Origin: Entamoeba histolytica HM-1:IMSS
Taxonomy: Eukaryota; Evosea; Mastigamoebida; Endamoebidae
DNA length: 64,000 nucleotides
Direction: 5' to 3'
Assembly: GCF_000208925.1 (NCBI RefSeq)
Contig: NW_001914869.1
Location: forward strand, 1 to 64,000
Shown here piece by piece: positions 10,876 to 21,370 of this stretch. Position 1 is the first letter of the stretch, and every line of letters starts with the position of its first letter. Below the pieces are notes generated by a model, which saw only the letters and a program-made list of their open reading frames with translations, did not search any database and was not told where the DNA came from. The translations under genes were made by a program, and so were the position numbers.

Positions 10876-11451
10876 ATGGAATCATTTGTTGTAACTAAAA
10901 CAGGACATCATATGGATATTCCTGATGGTTCATATGTTAAATTATTAAATTTTGCATATAAAGGAAATAAACCATCAAGTGTTGTTTTAAAAGTTTATAA
11001 TGAAAAAGAAGAAGAATTACGAGCTATCTTATGTACACTTACTCCAGAACATCCTCAATACTTTGCTGAGATTATTGTAGCAGGCCCATCTGCTGATTTT
11101 GAATTAATTGGAGATGATGAAATTACTGTTTATATGGATATTGATTTTGATGATATAACAAAGTTTGAGGATGATGATGATATGACATTTGATGACATGG
11201 AGGATGACGAAGAAGAGGAAGAGTCTCCTAAGAAAGAAGTTATTAAAAAAGAGGAAAAGAAACCTCAACCACCTAAACAAGAAAAAAAACCTCAACCACC
11301 TAAACAAGAAAAAAAACCTCAACAACCACAAAAGAAGGAAAGTAAGCAACAACAACCACAAAAGAAGGAAAGTAAGCAACAACAACCACAAAAAAAACAA
11401 TTCCAAGAAAATAAAAAGAAGAATAAAAACCATGGAAAAAAACAACACTAA
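10876..11451 (+). CDS. nucleoplasmin-like acidic nuclear protein with Lys/Gln repeat tail
   Basis: 191 residues. The first ~95 (IPDGSYVKLLNFAYKGNKPS, VLKVYNEKEEE, LCTLTPEHPQYFAEIIV, FELIGDDEITVYMDI) follow the nucleoplasmin-like beta-sandwich found at the N-terminus of nuclear FKBPs and plant HD2 proteins. An Asp/Glu run (about 102-122) follows, then a basic low-complexity tail with tandem copies of KKPQPPKQE and of QQQPQKKESK. Such proteins act as histone chaperones or nucleolar factors. The FKBP isomerase domain that often follows this module is absent, so it is a short form. A TATA-like tatataaaaac lies about 45 nt upstream. The repeats will vary in copy number between strains. Fold assignment is moderate; nuclear localisation is inferred from the basic tail. 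Confidence 0.6.
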   Translation: MESFVVTKTGHHMDIPDGSYVKLLNFAYKGNKPSSVVLKVYNEKEEELRAILCTLTPEHPQYFAEIIVAGPSADFELIGDDEITVYMDIDFDDITKFEDDDDMTFDDMEDDEEEEESPKKEVIKKEEKKPQPPKQEKKPQPPKQEKKPQQPQKKESKQQQPQKKESKQQQPQKKQFQENKKKNKNHGKKQH

Positions 11452-11547
11452 ACCTGAATGAAAAATGACTCATTTTTTGTTAAATTTTTTTTGTTATAGT
11501 TATCTGAAGAAGTATCAAATTTAAAAAAATTTTTATAAAAGTCAAAA

Positions 11548-11775
11548 ATAAATAAATAAAGCAATTAATTAAGTATTAATAGAAATACTTCTATTCTTCC
11601 TGGATTAGGGGAGACTAATAACAATGAGTCTTCTTCAATCAGCTCTACGGAGTATGTTTGGTTATGATAAAATCAATATTCCATGACATCCATCATGTTT
11701 TTTATGACAAGGTTTTTAATTTCTTTCTCGATGTCAATGTCAATTTTTAATATTTTAATTAATTTGATACTTTCA
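11548..11775 (-). mobile_element. inverted 3'-end fragment of a LINE (RLE class)
   Basis: About 228 bp that, read on the minus strand, match the last part of the LINE ending at 16530. They share the 3' UTR (AAAATAAATAAATAAAGC), the final ORF2 codons and the stretch GGATTAGGGGAGACTAATAA. Similarity stops near 11775, exactly where the 5' end of the plus-strand LINE begins. The result looks like a ~230-bp terminal inverted repeat around a 5-kb element, but it is the tail of a second LINE copy in opposite orientation. Confidence 0.75.
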
Positions 11776-12202
11776 GATCCTTTTCCAATTCAGGATATAC
11801 AACAAATTTTATTGCCATTGTTATGGAGTAACGCCTTGACTTCTTGTAAAGAAAAGCAAACAAGACATAGAAATACAAGGTTAAATGCCAATAACAACAA
11901 TAAAAGATATTAAGATTATAATAAAAGATATCACAATTATGATAAAAGAAATACCAAGAGAAAAATGATTAAAAACAACAAAGACAAAGAAGAACGAATA
12001 AAAAACATGATAAATACTGGAATAATAATGAATATACAAACAATAGACATATATGGTTAACAATAAAAGATATACATGAAAGAATAAAAGGAATAACAAG
12101 TAAATGGGAAAAGGGAGAATATTCAGAAATACTTAAAAAATACGAAGGTAAAAGAAAAAGATGATATGATATTCTTCAAGAAGTATATGCAATTAGAAAG
12201 AA

Positions 12203-13854
12203 ATGCAAGAAGAATTTAAGGAAAGAACAAAAGGATGGGAAGAAGACATCCAAGCAATCGAAACAGAAATGAAAAGTAGAAACCCAATCAAAGAATTACA
12301 AAAAAAAAGATGTAAAATGGCTAAAATAATAAATGAAACAGAAAAAGAAAGAAAAACACAAGAAGAAACAAAGAATGAAGATGAAAATTATAAAGAAAAA
12401 GAAGAAATTAAAATACTTCAAAAGCAGATTAAAAGAATAGAAGAAGAAATTAAAGAATATAGTATGAAAAGAAAGGAAGAAGAACAAGCCATCTCAGATG
12501 AAATGATGGAAAAAGCAAAAGAAATAGTTAGGAAAGAATTTGAGAAAGAGATAGAAATTATGAAAAAAGAAATTAAGAAAGTTCAAACGAATTATAATGA
12601 AATGAAGAAAGAAAATGAAAAACTAACAGAAGAAAATATAAAATTACAAGGAAAAATAAATGAGATAGAAGGAAAATCATGGAAATGAATAACAAAGAAG
12701 AAACCATTCGAAGTCTAAAATCCACTAAAGGGAAGTTACAGAAGGAAAAGGATGAATAAAAAGGAGAAAGCTGAAGAGCTGAAGAAAAAAGGAGAATTAC
12801 TGGAGAAGAAGAATAGTGTGTTAGAGGAACAAGCAGAAGTACTAGAGAAGAAAGTTGAGGAGCTGAAGAGTAAGTTAAGAGATAAAGAAAAACAAATCTC
12901 TGAAATTCAACAAGCAGCAATAATAAGTCATGAGATTACAGAAAGAACAAGAGAAGAATTAGACAACACACAAAAAGAAAATGAAACACAAAAACAAATA
13001 ATATCAAAACAACAAGATGATATTGAAAATTTTATCTCACAGAAGGAATTAGAGAAGAAGAAAACGATGACACTTGTGATAAATACACAACCAATATTGA
13101 GGAAAGCATCATCAGGAACAATGGAGATGAACGAAACTACTCCTATGAAAAAGACAGTAGTGGAAATCGAAGAGAAAAGCAAAGCACTGATTGTCAAAAA
13201 ACAAGAGATGATAATCAGACAAGAAATACAACAAAAGAAAGAAATAGAATTTTAATTGAAGTGTTGTATTGTTTTGCAATTAATTGGTTAAACAAGAAAT
13301 TATATAAGAAATTAAGATGGGAACAAATAGAAAGTATAATAAAAATGATAAATATCAATGTCAATAATGAAAATGAATATATTAAATATATTAAAATATC
13401 ACATAAAATAAAAGAAAGCACTAAACAATACATTAAAATGAAAGTAAATGATATAATAGAAGGAAGAGTAGAGTGTGATTCAATAATAAAAAACATCATA
13501 TTAAAGAATAACTCTACAGAAATTGATGAAGAATACCTTAACACTCTCATCAATAAAATAAAAGAAATGAAAGTAGAAAAATGTTCAAACATTAGTTACT
13601 ACTTTCAAAGACAAGAAGCTGACTGATTAATAATGGAAATTAATAATAGATGGATATTGTCAGGAAGCAGAATGCAGGATCTGCAAGATGATATGAAGAG
13701 GATTTCAATGGTTATGCACCTCTATCTCCAAAATAAAATAATAGGAGATAAAATTGATGAAATAAAAGAAATCCTAAATAAAATTAATAGAATAGAAGAT
13801 ATATTCAATGAAATTGTACAGAATAAAGTGCATCATGAAATTAAAAGAATATGA
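12203..13854 (+). pseudogene. LINE ORF1 remnant (coiled-coil nucleic-acid-binding type)
   Basis: Four successive open segments (12203-12688, 12752-13255, 13261-13626, 13633-13854) are all rich in Lys/Glu heptads, as in EELKKKGELLEKKNSVLEEQ. They are separated by frameshifts and stops. The order and composition match the coiled-coil ORF1 protein that precedes ORF2 in Entamoeba LINEs. The last two segments have close counterparts in the LINE copy at 39.6-41.6 kb, including the stop after QRQEAD at 13624, which is therefore either the true ORF1 stop or an old shared lesion. It cannot make an intact product. Confidence 0.7.
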
Positions 13855-14125
13855 AGAAGAATGAATAAAAGTTAAAGCACTAGAAAGAATAAAGTACATA
13901 AAATATATGATGACAATGATCAAAGAATTAAATTTAATAAGGAAGAAAGGGTCAGAATCAATACAAATAAAATCATATTTGATTCTAACAAGAAAATTAG
14001 AATAAGGAAGAAACAACAAATGAAATATACCCAAATAACGATATTACTTTAGAATATTGGAAATCGTTATATGAAACACAGGTGATTTAAATAAAGAGAA
14101 TTGGAAAATAAAACAAATCACCTTA

Positions 14126-16506
14126 TTGAATGAAAGATATATCAATTATGATAGTGTCATAATAACAATAAATGAATTAAATTCAAGTATAATGAAAATA
14201 AATAACTGGAAAACACCAGGAATAGACACTATATATTTGTATTATTGGAAAATGATGTCATCATCAAGAGAAATCATTCCCACTATCTTTAACGAATGGT
14301 TAAACTTCATTCAAAACATCAAATGAGACATGGTAAGTTGAAGAACTTTATTAATCCACAAATTGATATGAATAATGTCACTAATTATCGTCCTATCAGT
14401 TGTACAAATGTAATTATGAAAGTATTTACCTCCATATTAAAAGAAAAGATTCACAGAAGACTTAACATGAATTGTGAATCATTGAAAATCAGTAATAATC
14501 AATTGGGATGTAAGTTACAGTCTTTAGCTGATAAAGAAGGAATAATTAATAGTTATATGTTAAAGCAGCAGAAAGAAGAAAAATAAACAAAATATGATGA
14601 GTCATATTATGACATTAAGAAATTATATGACACTGTCAACCACGAATGGGTAATTGAATCATTAAAGTATTTTAATGTAGAGGGTGTCATCATTGACATT
14701 ATTGAAAGTATGATGACTAGATGGAAGATATTCATTGGCTATAAATTTAATGAATATCTATGATGTATTAAATTAAATAGAGGAATTTTACAAGGTGATT
14801 CCTTATCCCCTCTACTCTTCATCATTCAGATGAACGTAATTTCTCAAATCATCGAAGAGAAATTCCCAAAATCAAATCACACTTTATATATTGATGATTT
14901 GAGAATAATGACGGAAAGTAGTGAAGTAATTTGAATAATTAACAATGAAATTAAAGAAATAATAAGTTACATATTGATGGAAATGAATGAGAAAAAGTCA
15001 GGATTGGTATTAAAAAACATTAAAGAAATACCAAATGGAATGTAAAACATCCCCGTAGTTGAATATGAGGACTTGTATAAATACTTAGGAATATGGCAGT
15101 CCGACGAAATTGATGACACCTTCAATTGTAAAACCATCAAAGAAAAAATGAATCAGAAGATGGAAGAAATAAACACTGATGAAAGTGGTAATAGAAGATA
15201 TAATACTAGAACAAACACGGAAGTAATCCCTATCTTCAGATATTCAGCATCAGTTGTAAATTGGAAAATAACTGACCTAGATAAAATTGATTTGGAGATA
15301 AGAAAATATTTAAGAAAGGCAAAATACATTGGTGAAACTCCAAAGATAGGTTGTATGTCCCTCTAGAAGAAATGGGTGAAGGATTAATAAATATAATGGA
15401 CGAATATGTTATTGAATTAGTAAGAACAATAATGTACTACTGTACAAGAGAAAGTGAAATAGGAAATAACATATTAGATAGATGGTACAGTAAGAAAGGA
15501 ATATGGAATAGAATTAAAAAACACCAATTCATAAAATAAATGAAACAAAAATAGAAGAAATAATAAATGAAAGAATAGAAAATAAAAAAGAAAAAGAAGT
15601 AGTAGTAGAAATAAAAAAATTATTGACCGACCAATACATCAAAAAATGGAAGTGTCATCAAATAAGTGACATTTTAGAATATGGTTTGATTCAAAATGAG
15701 TAGATAAAACTACTACAATGAAGGCATGGAAGTCAATCAATATTAAAAAGAATGCATTTCTACAATTAACTAAAATGCAAGATGGAGCAATATTTTGTAT
15801 GTACAAGAAAACAAAAATAATGAAAAATGAAAGATTGAAATACTGCCCACTTTGTAAAGACAAAATATCTACAGTAGAACACATTCTACTATCTTGTATT
15901 GGTCATAAAAAATCACAAATGGAAAAACATGACAATATTGGCATTATAATATTGGAGGGATTAATAAGAAAATATACATGAAATAAACAATATAAAAAAC
16001 TCCATATGAAACAATGTTCAAATATAAAGACATCACAATGATATTGAACAAACAAATAATACCCAAAAGTGAATGACAATATCACAAAATACCAGATATA
16101 TATGTATTAGATAAAAAAGAACAAAACTTGTCTATTATTTGATATGATTAATGTTGAATATCACAATATTAATTGAGCGTATTGGAAGAAAAGAAATAAG
16201 TATAAAGAATTAAAGAATAGGCTAATGAAAATAGAAAAGTTAAAATATGTCAAAATAATTCCAGTAATAATTTCAATTAATGGATTAGTGAATAAAGAAA
16301 GTAATAAATTAATTAAAGAAATAAAAATTGACATTGACATCGAGAAAGAAGTAAAAACCATTGTAATAAAAAACATGATGGATGTCATAGAATACTACTT
16401 CTATCACAATCAAACATACTCCGTAGAGCTGATTGAAGAAGACTCATTGTTATTAGTCTCCCCTAATCCAGGAAGAATAGAAGTATTTCTATTAATACTT
16501 AATTAA
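14126..16506 (+). pseudogene. LINE ORF2 remnant (reverse transcriptase plus RLE endonuclease)
   Basis: Broken into at least six open pieces. Recognisable in order: NWKTPGIDTI (RT motif 0), NYRPISCTNVIMKVF (motif 1 region), LYDTVNHEW, QGDSLSPLLF, YIDDLRI (the catalytic DD), YKYLGIW, then CPLC-x7-H-x4-C (knuckle), PDIYVLD (PD...D active-site region of the RLE) and KIIPVIISINGLVNKES near the end. Stops at 14339, 14761, 14932 and 16140 are TGA in contexts where Trp is plausible. Frames also shift near 14340, 15360 and 15540. Dead as a retrotransposase; could be mobilised only in trans. Confidence 0.8.
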
Positions 16507-16530
16507 TTGCTTTATTTATTTATTTTTCTT

Positions 16531-17839
16531 CACTTTTAATCATGTTTTAATTATACTGATTTAATCGTTTAGAATATTATTATTTAATATCTTATTTTTG
16601 ATATTATTTAAAAATTTATAATATCATTATTAAACTATAAAAATAAGACATTTTCCATTTTCAATGTATCAAACCCAAGTTTATATAAATTAGTTATTTA
16701 ATTATATCCTATTACCTTTATATTTGGTTATTAATTCATCACTTATCATAAATTAATTCAATATTATATTTTCTTCATCATATATCATATTTAAATTTAA
16801 TACTCAAAAGAATAAATATTTGAATATTTATTGTTTTAATTTAAAAACATGTTTATTATGAATGTACTTTGTTATATTTAAATATTTTAATGATATTTTT
16901 ATCCAATCAATGACTGAAAATAACTATTTAAATAAACAATACATATTCTTTTTGTTATATTTTAATAAATATTAAATGGTTAGCCTGATACTTATGAAAT
17001 AGTAAATAAATCCCTTTACTTTAAATTTTAATAAAAATGCATCTGTTATGTGTTGTAATTGAACTGCCATCATTTTCAATATAAACTATAATTTTATTAC
17101 TTCCAATTTAAGGTAGTTGAAAATAATATCTATTTTTATAACTTCTTTATTTCTTTCTTTCAATTAAATAATATTTATTTATAATTTACTACCTTATGAT
17201 TTTTAATTGCCAGAAAACAACTAGAATAGTCAAACTAAATTAATAAGATAAGTTACAGTAATACTAAAGGAAGAATAATTCATTAAATAAGTAAGTCTTA
17301 TTACCACAACTTCATTAATTATATTAAATAAAAACCAATTTAAATAAAGAAGAGAATAAAAATAAGAATAAATTAAAAGGAATAAAGTGTTTGATAATAA
17401 TATTCATATTATATTAATAACTTTACAATCTCCAGAAAAGAATTATCTGTACAAGACTTTTCAAAGTACTTCAGATATAATAAATTATATATTAACAACC
17501 ATAAAGACTTTAATTTATCAACTTCAAAAAATTATTATTCTTTAAGTTAATTACTTTATTAAAGAATTAAAACAATTATTTATAAAGAATGAATTTGTTT
17601 TCCAAAAAAAAAAGAATAATAAAAAAGGAAAAATGAATGGTGTTAATTATTATAAACTTTTTATTTATACTTTTTTTCTATTTAATTTTTAAAAATTTCC
17701 TATAAAAAATAATACAGATTTTTGAATTGTTATCAAACCCTTGAATTTTCATTCAACAATAAAAAAACTATTTCCTTGAGGTTGAAAAGCAAATAAATTG
17801 CCTGCTTCTTTAATCTTAGAATCTGAAACTCATAATTTA
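16531..17839. other. AT-rich spacer with no gene seen
   Basis: About 1.3 kb of very AT-rich sequence between the LINE 3' end and the CPBF-type gene. Both strands are full of stops and no recognisable exon, RNA gene or repeat was found. The 3' part holds the CPBF promoter. An in-frame TTG at 17798 belongs to the 5' leader, not the coding start. Confidence 0.6.
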
Positions 17840-20527
17840 ATGTCAATGAGTTGTCTGACTCTTCTGGTTTTTAGTTTAACTTTATCATTTTCACTTAGTG
17901 CTAGTTGTAATCAAGGATTACACGTCATTAACCTTCCTTTTACTGCTTATGATAAAATTGATGCTGATGTAACCGACTTCCTAATTGAAGATAATAACGG
18001 TGTTCAACAATTAGTTAAACCAGTGTGGTATATTCTTAATTCAACTAAAGATACTACATTTACTGTTTCTACATGTTCTGCATATACGTTAGTTGATACT
18101 AAAATTGCTGCATATCATACTTGTGGTGAAACTGCTGCAACAAACTTCATTGAAATGAATGACGACTTTCCTGAATGTTCTACTAATTCTAAGTTACAAG
18201 TCTTTGTTAGTGCAGGAAAACCAGTTTATGTTGCTGTTTATTCTGCCCCTGGTGCTTATGGTCGTTTCCGTTTCACTGCACAAGAAACTAACCCAACAAA
18301 TACTAATTGTCAAAAAGCATTAGAAATTAAATCATTCCCTGCTGTAGTTGAAGGAAATACATTAGCAGGTGATTCAACTAAACTTGACTGTACTATTTAC
18401 AGTTCAGTGCGTGGATTATGGTATACTTTTGTTGGAGATGGAAGAGCTATTGTAGCTGATACTTGTGGTTCTAATCTTCCATTTGATGTATTTCTTGCAG
18501 TTGTTAAAGCACCCATTGAAGGAAATTGTGATAATATGCCATGTTATACTTCAGCTGATGGAGGATGTCCTGGTAACGTTGGAGATGTTCCAGCTCGAGT
18601 CTATTTCCCAACAATTAAAGATCAACGTTATTATATTTTTGTTACCTCTTATTATCAAGAAGCAGGTACTTTCCAATTAACTATTAAGTCTCTTGCTCAA
18701 GCAATTCCAACTGTTTGTGAACAAGCACTTTCTATTACTTCTTTACCATTTAGTAGATCAGCACCAGTCAATGATTCATGGACTAAAACTAATAATATTT
18801 GTAGTGATACAACTCTTTCATTCCCAGCTGCATACTTTACATTTAAAGGTACAGGAACAGGTGTATCAATTCAAACATGTCCTTCTAAATCAGGTGAAAC
18901 TAAAATTGAAGTTTTTGATTCTTGTAGTCAAAGTACTTGTATTCAAGAGTCTGATGTTGTTTGTGGAAATCATGCTTATCTTGATTTTATGCCAGAAAGT
19001 GGTAGAGAATATTATATTCGTGTAGCTTGTATTAATGGTCCATGTGATTTAACTTTCTATATGGAATATACCAGTACTAGTAAACATGATCGATGTGAAA
19101 GTGCATTATTAGTTACATCTTCATTAACTGAAACTGCTTTTTTAAGTGAATTATCTGAATCACCTCATGGATGTTCAGGAACACCAGAAAATGGTAAAGG
19201 AAAATGGTATAAATTTATTGGAACTGATGCTCTTCCAAATAAGAAAGGATACCATTTATTCTCATATGATGAAGAAGGTAATTCACCAAATGCAATTGAA
19301 GTTCATAGTGGATGTGGTAATTATTATTGTTCTTATAATAGAAGAGAGGAGGTATTGATTGATATTAAACAAACTGCTTTTGTTTTTGCATTCGGAGGAA
19401 CAAGTCAAGCTCTTGCTGTTCATATTGTTATTGAAGAAACTATTGAACATGAAAACTGTCAAAATGCTCGTTCTATTATGGTTCCATATACTATTCTTGA
19501 TTGGAATTTGAATGCTGAACCATCTAATGGTTTTTGTTCTAGAACACAAAAAACTGAAGCTGTGTGGTATACTTTTAGTGTAGAAAAAACAACTCAAGTT
19601 TCTATTTCAACCTGTTCTCAATCAGTTCAATATGACTCTTATCTTGCTGTTGGTTCAGGGTCATGTGGACAATTAGTTTGTATTGCTGATGTTAATGATA
19701 CAAGAGGATGTAATGGAGGAGGTTATGTTACTATTAAAGCACAACCAGGAAATAATTATTATGTTTTTGTTGGAGCTGAAAGTCAAGGAACAAGTGGACA
19801 ATTTGTTTTATCATTATATACAAATGATAGACCAATTTATTCACAATGTAGTGAAGCTATGGTTCTTCCTGTATCAAAGAAATTCTATAGAATGACTACT
19901 TATACTCAATATAGTTATGCTACTTACATGACATTCCCAGATGGAACTCATAAGAATGTTCGTGGTTCATATTATTTAATTCCTGAAGGTTATAAAGGTA
20001 GTGTTTATTTCATGACTTGTGCAACAGGTACTGAAATTCCAACATTTATTTCGGCACATGACTCATGTCGTGGTAATGATAAGACAAATTATAGTTTCCC
20101 ATCCCCTCCAAGTGTATCAGAATATTCTGATTTTAAATCAGGTAATTGTGGAAAATTTGGTACTATTTTGAAAGTAGAAGTAAATGGTGTTGATCCAAAA
20201 CTTGTATTAGTTTCTGGTTTTAATGAAAATGAAATTGGATTTATTGATGTTGAAATATTGATGAAACTTGAAAAAATACCATCATCAGACTCTTCTTCAT
20301 CTTCATCACCAAGTGCTTCAAGTACTCAACCATCAACAAGTTCTTCTGCACCAAATCCAAGTGGTGAATCATCAAATAATACTGAAGATAATAATGGAAC
20401 TAAAATTGGATGGATTATTTTTGGTGTTGTTCTCTTCTTGATCTTTATTACTATCTTTGCCTTTATTATTGGTTTCATAATATATCGTAAAAAGAGAAGT
20501 AACAATGGTTATCATGACCTTTCTTGA
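17840..20527 (+). CDS. cysteine protease binding family (CPBF)-type lysosomal sorting receptor
   Basis: 895 residues. ATG 17840 is chosen because it opens directly on a signal peptide (MSMSCLTLLVFSLTLSFS); the longer frame upstream begins only with TTG. The lumenal part has about six related ~130-residue modules, each with an N-terminal Cys (NCQKALEI, CEQALSI, RCESALLV, NCQNARSI, QCSEAMVL) and a W-Y-x-F strand (LWYTFVG, KWYKFIG, VWYTFSV). This matches the bacterial-type pre-peptidase C-terminal domain. A Ser/Pro stalk, one membrane span (IGWIIFGVVLFLIFI) and a short tail with basic residues ending GYHDLS follow. Signal peptide, PPC-like repeats, single TM and a GYxxPhi tail are the signature of Entamoeba CPBF proteins, which carry lysozymes, amylases or cysteine proteases to phagosomes and lysosomes. 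The particular member and cargo cannot be told here. Confidence 0.82.
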   Translation: MSMSCLTLLVFSLTLSFSLSASCNQGLHVINLPFTAYDKIDADVTDFLIEDNNGVQQLVKPVWYILNSTKDTTFTVSTCSAYTLVDTKIAAYHTCGETAATNFIEMNDDFPECSTNSKLQVFVSAGKPVYVAVYSAPGAYGRFRFTAQETNPTNTNCQKALEIKSFPAVVEGNTLAGDSTKLDCTIYSSVRGLWYTFVGDGRAIVADTCGSNLPFDVFLAVVKAPIEGNCDNMPCYTSADGGCPGNVGDVPARVYFPTIKDQRYYIFVTSYYQEAGTFQLTIKSLAQAIPTVCEQALSITSLPFSRSAPVNDSWTKTNNICSDTTLSFPAAYFTFKGTGTGVSIQTCPSKSGETKIEVFDSCSQSTCIQESDVVCGNHAYLDFMPESGREYYIRVACINGPCDLTFYMEYTSTSKHDRCESALLVTSSLTETAFLSELSESPHGCSGTPENGKGKWYKFIGTDALPNKKGYHLFSYDEEGNSPNAIEVHSGCGNYYCSYNRREEVLIDIKQTAFVFAFGGTSQALAVHIVIEETIEHENCQNARSIMVPYTILDWNLNAEPSNGFCSRTQKTEAVWYTFSVEKTTQVSISTCSQSVQYDSYLAVGSGSCGQLVCIADVNDTRGCNGGGYVTIKAQPGNNYYVFVGAESQGTSGQFVLSLYTNDRPIYSQCSEAMVLPVSKKFYRMTTYTQYSYATYMTFPDGTHKNVRGSYYLIPEGYKGSVYFMTCATGTEIPTFISAHDSCRGNDKTNYSFPSPPSVSEYSDFKSGNCGKFGTILKVEVNGVDPKLVLVSGFNENEIGFIDVEILMKLEKIPSSDSSSSSSPSASSTQPSTSSSAPNPSGESSNNTEDNNGTKIGWIIFGVVLFLIFITIFAFIIGFIIYRKKRSNNGYHDLS

Positions 20528-20616
20528 GTAATAACTTTAGGTTAATTTTAATTTATTATTCAATTTCTTCTTTTTTTTTTCTTATAAAATAATAGAATAA
20601 AACAATCTTTAATGAT

Positions 20617-21370
20617 TCAATACAACTTCTTTAATCTAAGGACTAAACGAATATCACGTAGATCAACAGTCACACGTTTGGCATGAAGGGCACATAAATT
20701 ACTATCTTCAAAGAGCTTTACCAAAAAATCTTCTGCAATAAAGTGAAGTGCAAGAATAGCATCTCTTTGGAATCGGAGTTCATTTCTATCTAAAAAGTCT
20801 TGATTACTAAGAACAAGATCTTTAACCTAATGATTAATTTAGTTATTATTTCTTGATAAGTGAAAAGAAAAGACTTGCGAAAAGAAGATAATTTAAGATG
20901 GAAGTTTGAGTAGATAATATTTTTTGATACAAAACAGTTGTCTTAAATAAAAATTAACAAACAAATTTCATGAAAGCATTTTTAGGGATTGAAGTAAGTG
21001 CATTTCTTCTATTTATTTCTGCTACTCTTTCCAAAGGTGATTTTTTAACTACTTTTGATTTAGGAACAAGAATCGACGTTTTTTCAGATATTGATGATAC
21101 TTTTGATTGAGTTTCTTTACGTTCTTGTTTTATTGTTTGTATTTCCTTTTTGATAGGTTGAATTTCTTTTTTAATCGGTACAATTTCTTTTTTAATTTCA
21201 TTTATTGTTCCATCTGTTGTTTCTTTTTTAATTTTAATAAGAGTTGGTTCTTTTTTTATGGTTTTTAACGATTGTTTCTTTGGTTTTTTTTCTTCTACTC
21301 CTTTTTTCTTATCATCTTTTTCTTTTTTTATTTTGATTAAATGAGGATCCTCTTTTTTTTGTCTTGCCAT
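20617..21370 (-). CDS. divergent histone H3, centromeric H3 (cenH3) candidate, two exons
   Basis: Exon 1 is 21370-20963 (136 codons) and exon 2 is 20826-617 within the 20-kb block, i.e. 20826-20617 (69 codons plus TGA). The 136-nt intron has GTTTGT...TAG ends, and the join is in frame, giving 205 residues. Exon 2 is unmistakably H3: [48 protein letters not shown], against H3 DLRFQ...ALQEASE, LFEDTNLCAIHAKRVTI, DIQLARRI. Exon 1 is a ~115-residue Lys-rich tail with repeats such as PIKKEI and LIKIKKE, unlike canonical H3. The segment between the IP of helix 1 and LRFQ is about eight residues longer than in H3. A long unrelated tail and a long loop 1 are hallmarks of cenH3 (CENP-A). The H3 fold is certain; the centromere role is an inference. 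Confidence 0.85.

Larger units (their letters stand above)
11776..16530 (+). mobile_element. full-length, decayed LINE retrotransposon (R4/R2-like clade, RLE endonuclease)
   Basis: About 4.75 kb, the usual size of Entamoeba LINEs. The 5' end (TTTTCCAATTCAGGATATAC) is shared with copies near 25880 and 41580. It carries an ORF1 remnant rich in coiled coil, then an ORF2 remnant with reverse transcriptase motifs (NYRPIS, QGDSLSPLLF, YIDD, YKYLGI), a CCHC knuckle (CPLC...HILLSC) and the restriction-like-endonuclease C-terminus (VKIIPVIISINGLV). Many in-frame stops and frameshifts make it non-autonomous now. The 3' end reads TTTATTTATTTATTT. No clean target-site duplication was found; the left flank is the inverted fragment of another copy. 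Confidence 0.85.

Noticed and set aside
11104..11461. Overlapping ORFs on both strands of the nucleoplasmin-like gene
   Set aside because: They are frame shadows of the Lys/Gln repeat tail and are pure low complexity.
14126..16142. TGA read as tryptophan (recoding) in the LINE
   Set aside because: All intact genes in the window use TGG for Trp, and TGA serves as a normal stop (for example in the H3-like gene). The LINE also has frameshifts and TAA stops, so decay explains it.
11548..16530. DNA transposon with ~230-bp terminal inverted repeats
   Set aside because: The inside encodes reverse transcriptase and RLE motifs of a LINE, and the inverted ends are two copies of the LINE 3' end in opposite orientation; no transposase is present.
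17798..17839. 14-codon N-terminal extension of the CPBF-type protein
   Set aside because: It begins with TTG; the ATG at 17840 opens directly on the signal peptide. The same argument moved the starts of the genes ending at 740 and 49977 and the one starting at 59794.
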